A DNA stretch of 64,000 bases, taken from the NCBI GenBank assembly GCA_903917345.1, contig CAIXAE010000043.1, positions 62,001 to 126,000 of the forward strand. The letters are read 5' to 3'. The first letter of the stretch is position 1, and each line of letters starts with the position of its first letter. This DNA comes from an uncultured Methylococcaceae bacterium (lineage in GTDB: Bacteria > Pseudomonadota > Gammaproteobacteria > Methylococcales > Methylomonadaceae). The notes under the pieces were generated by a model. The model was not told where the DNA came from. It made no database searches and was given only the letters and a program-made list of their open reading frames with translations. The position numbers were made by a program, and so were the translations under genes. Below, in pieces: positions 63,038 through 64,000 of this stretch.

Positions 63038-63910
63038 ATGAAACTAGTGACCTTTACTCACAACCAAATAACCCGTGTTGGCGCTGTAGTTGATGAGTGG
63101 ATTGTTGATAGTTTCGGAGATAAAAACATTCCAGAGTCCATGATTGAATTTTTGACGCTAGGCGCAACTGCCATCCAAATGATGCAAGCCCTTATTAACA
63201 GTGGCAATTTTAGAATCGAACTTAAGCAAGTTAAGCTAAATAGCCCAGTGCCCAAGCCAGAAAAATATCTAGGTATTAGCCTAAATTATGCCGACCACAT
63301 CGCAGAAACAGGTCGTGACCAACCCCAATACCCTAGCTTTTTTACTAAACAAAGTAGCTGCATTATTGGTGATGGCGACACCATCTATCAGCCCAAAGTA
63401 TCAGATAAACTCGACTACGAAGGTGAACTCGCCTTTGTAATAGGCAAACGCTGTCGCCATGTACCGGTTGATAAAGCAAATCAAGTCATCGCCGGCTTTA
63501 CCATTGCCAATGATATCTCCGTGAGAGACTGGCAGATGCATTCGCCCACTATGATGATAGGCAAATCATTTGATACTGCTGGGCCATTAGGGCCTTGGAT
63601 AGTAACCTCTGATGAACTCAATGATCCACATAATTTAACAATTAAAACATGGGTCGATGATGAATTAAGACAAAATGCTAGCACTAATGAAATGATATTT
63701 AATTGCCATGAAATAATCGCTTATTTGTCCCAAGCTATGACGCTTAATCCAGGTGATATTATTACCACAGGGACTCCAAGTGGCGTTGGCGTTAAGATGA
63801 AACCGCGCGGTTATTTAAAGCCTGGTCAAACTGTTAGAGTGGAGATTGAAGGGATAGGCGCCCTAACCAATATCGTTAAGGCGGAACCTGAAACTTTAGC
63901 CATTTATTAA
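63038..63910 (+). CDS. Fumarylacetoacetase-fold (FAH) hydrolase
   Basis: 290-aa protein of the FAH superfamily, which includes hydratases, decarboxylases and hydrolases of keto acids such as acylpyruvases. It has an N-terminal cap (about 1-70), then 'YLGISLNYADHIAETG', 'YEGELAFVIGKRCRHV' with metal-binding Glu residues, 'GFTIANDISVRDWQMH' with the Asp ligand, 'GKSFDTAGPLGPWIVT' and 'DIITTGTPSGVGVKMKP'. No aromatic catabolism genes adjoin it, so a housekeeping oxaloacetate/acylpyruvate role is as likely as a catabolic one. Divergent from rpe across about 100 bp. Confidence 0.9.
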   Translation: MKLVTFTHNQITRVGAVVDEWIVDSFGDKNIPESMIEFLTLGATAIQMMQALINSGNFRIELKQVKLNSPVPKPEKYLGISLNYADHIAETGRDQPQYPSFFTKQSSCIIGDGDTIYQPKVSDKLDYEGELAFVIGKRCRHVPVDKANQVIAGFTIANDISVRDWQMHSPTMMIGKSFDTAGPLGPWIVTSDELNDPHNLTIKTWVDDELRQNASTNEMIFNCHEIIAYLSQAMTLNPGDIITTGTPSGVGVKMKPRGYLKPGQTVRVEIEGIGALTNIVKAEPETLAIY

Positions 63911-64000
63911 CAACCTATTGCCCGATAAACCTTACCTGATATGGAAAAAGCTTAATTTCTTTTGCCATGAATTATCAACTGGCCTAGCAGGCAAAGGAAA

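Noticed and set aside
1-64000. tRNA or rRNA genes
   Set aside because: No cloverleaf with a T-loop GGTTCRANNC and CCA-type end, and no rRNA-like segment, was noticed in any intergenic stretch. A covariance search was not possible.

Overview
The window is chromosomal DNA from an AT-rich, Gram-negative gammaproteobacterium. Outer-membrane assembly and lipid A genes (bamA, skp, fabZ, lpxA), minCDE, ileS-ribF-murJ-rpsT, ntrY-ntrX next to rsmB-fmt-def, dprA-smg-topA, the EF-P lysylation set, yggS|pilT and rpe-trpEGDC are all gammaproteobacterial neighbourhoods of the non-enteric type. AT-richness was judged by eye, not counted. No lineage-defining pathway such as methane or sulfur oxidation is present, so I do not name a genus. 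I found no rRNA, tRNA, CRISPR array, prophage or intact insertion sequence.

Layout. Positions 1-5.7 kb hold ileS, ribF and murJ on the minus strand, divergent from rpsT. At 5.8-9.8 kb there is an ABC importer of the nitrate/sulfonate/taurine type and a PepSY membrane protein. At 9.8-13.1 kb are a small winged-helix protein, minC-minD-minE and rplM-rpsI. At 13.3-20.1 kb is a minus-strand run read def-fmt-rsmB-DUF4390-ntrY-ntrX. At 20.2-25.2 kb dprA, smg, topA and a SrkA-like kinase run on the plus strand. At 25.2-30.0 kb is bamA-skp-fabZ-lpxA-rnhB, without lpxD or lpxB. At 30.1-34.2 kb are efp, epmA and epmB (the whole EF-P beta-lysylation system), rppH and a HAD phosphatase. At 34.3-37.0 kb is a PatZ-like acyl-CoA ligase/acetyltransferase.

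The accessory-looking part is 37-53 kb. Two heavy-metal RND efflux operons are transcribed away from each other across a 382-bp spacer that carries phased GGTT/AACC half-sites. Each operon ends in a small PII-like soluble protein (DUF3240 on the left, a true PII paralogue on the right). After alanine dehydrogenase comes a tightly overlapping four-gene operon: two paralogous DUF1538 membrane proteins (UmpA/UmpB-type cation/proton antiporter), a PII-like protein and a tandem-CBS protein. This looks like an ion transporter controlled by nucleotides or energy charge, and it is the best candidate for an under-described system here.

The remaining 11 kb holds a cold-shock protein, a cold-shock-like/TM2 fusion, metY with a DUF4242 partner, an orphan 123-aa protein, yggS, pilT, the trpE-G-D-C genes, rpe and a fumarylacetoacetase-fold hydrolase.

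Sequence-level oddities worth checking are as follows. dprA and rnhB have no ATG, GTG or TTG able to give a complete protein; the candidates are CTG and ATA. NtrX has lost the sigma-54 contact loop and an ATPase acidic residue. A nine-G run lies inside czcA. Terminator-like hairpins lie over the stop codons of convergent genes.
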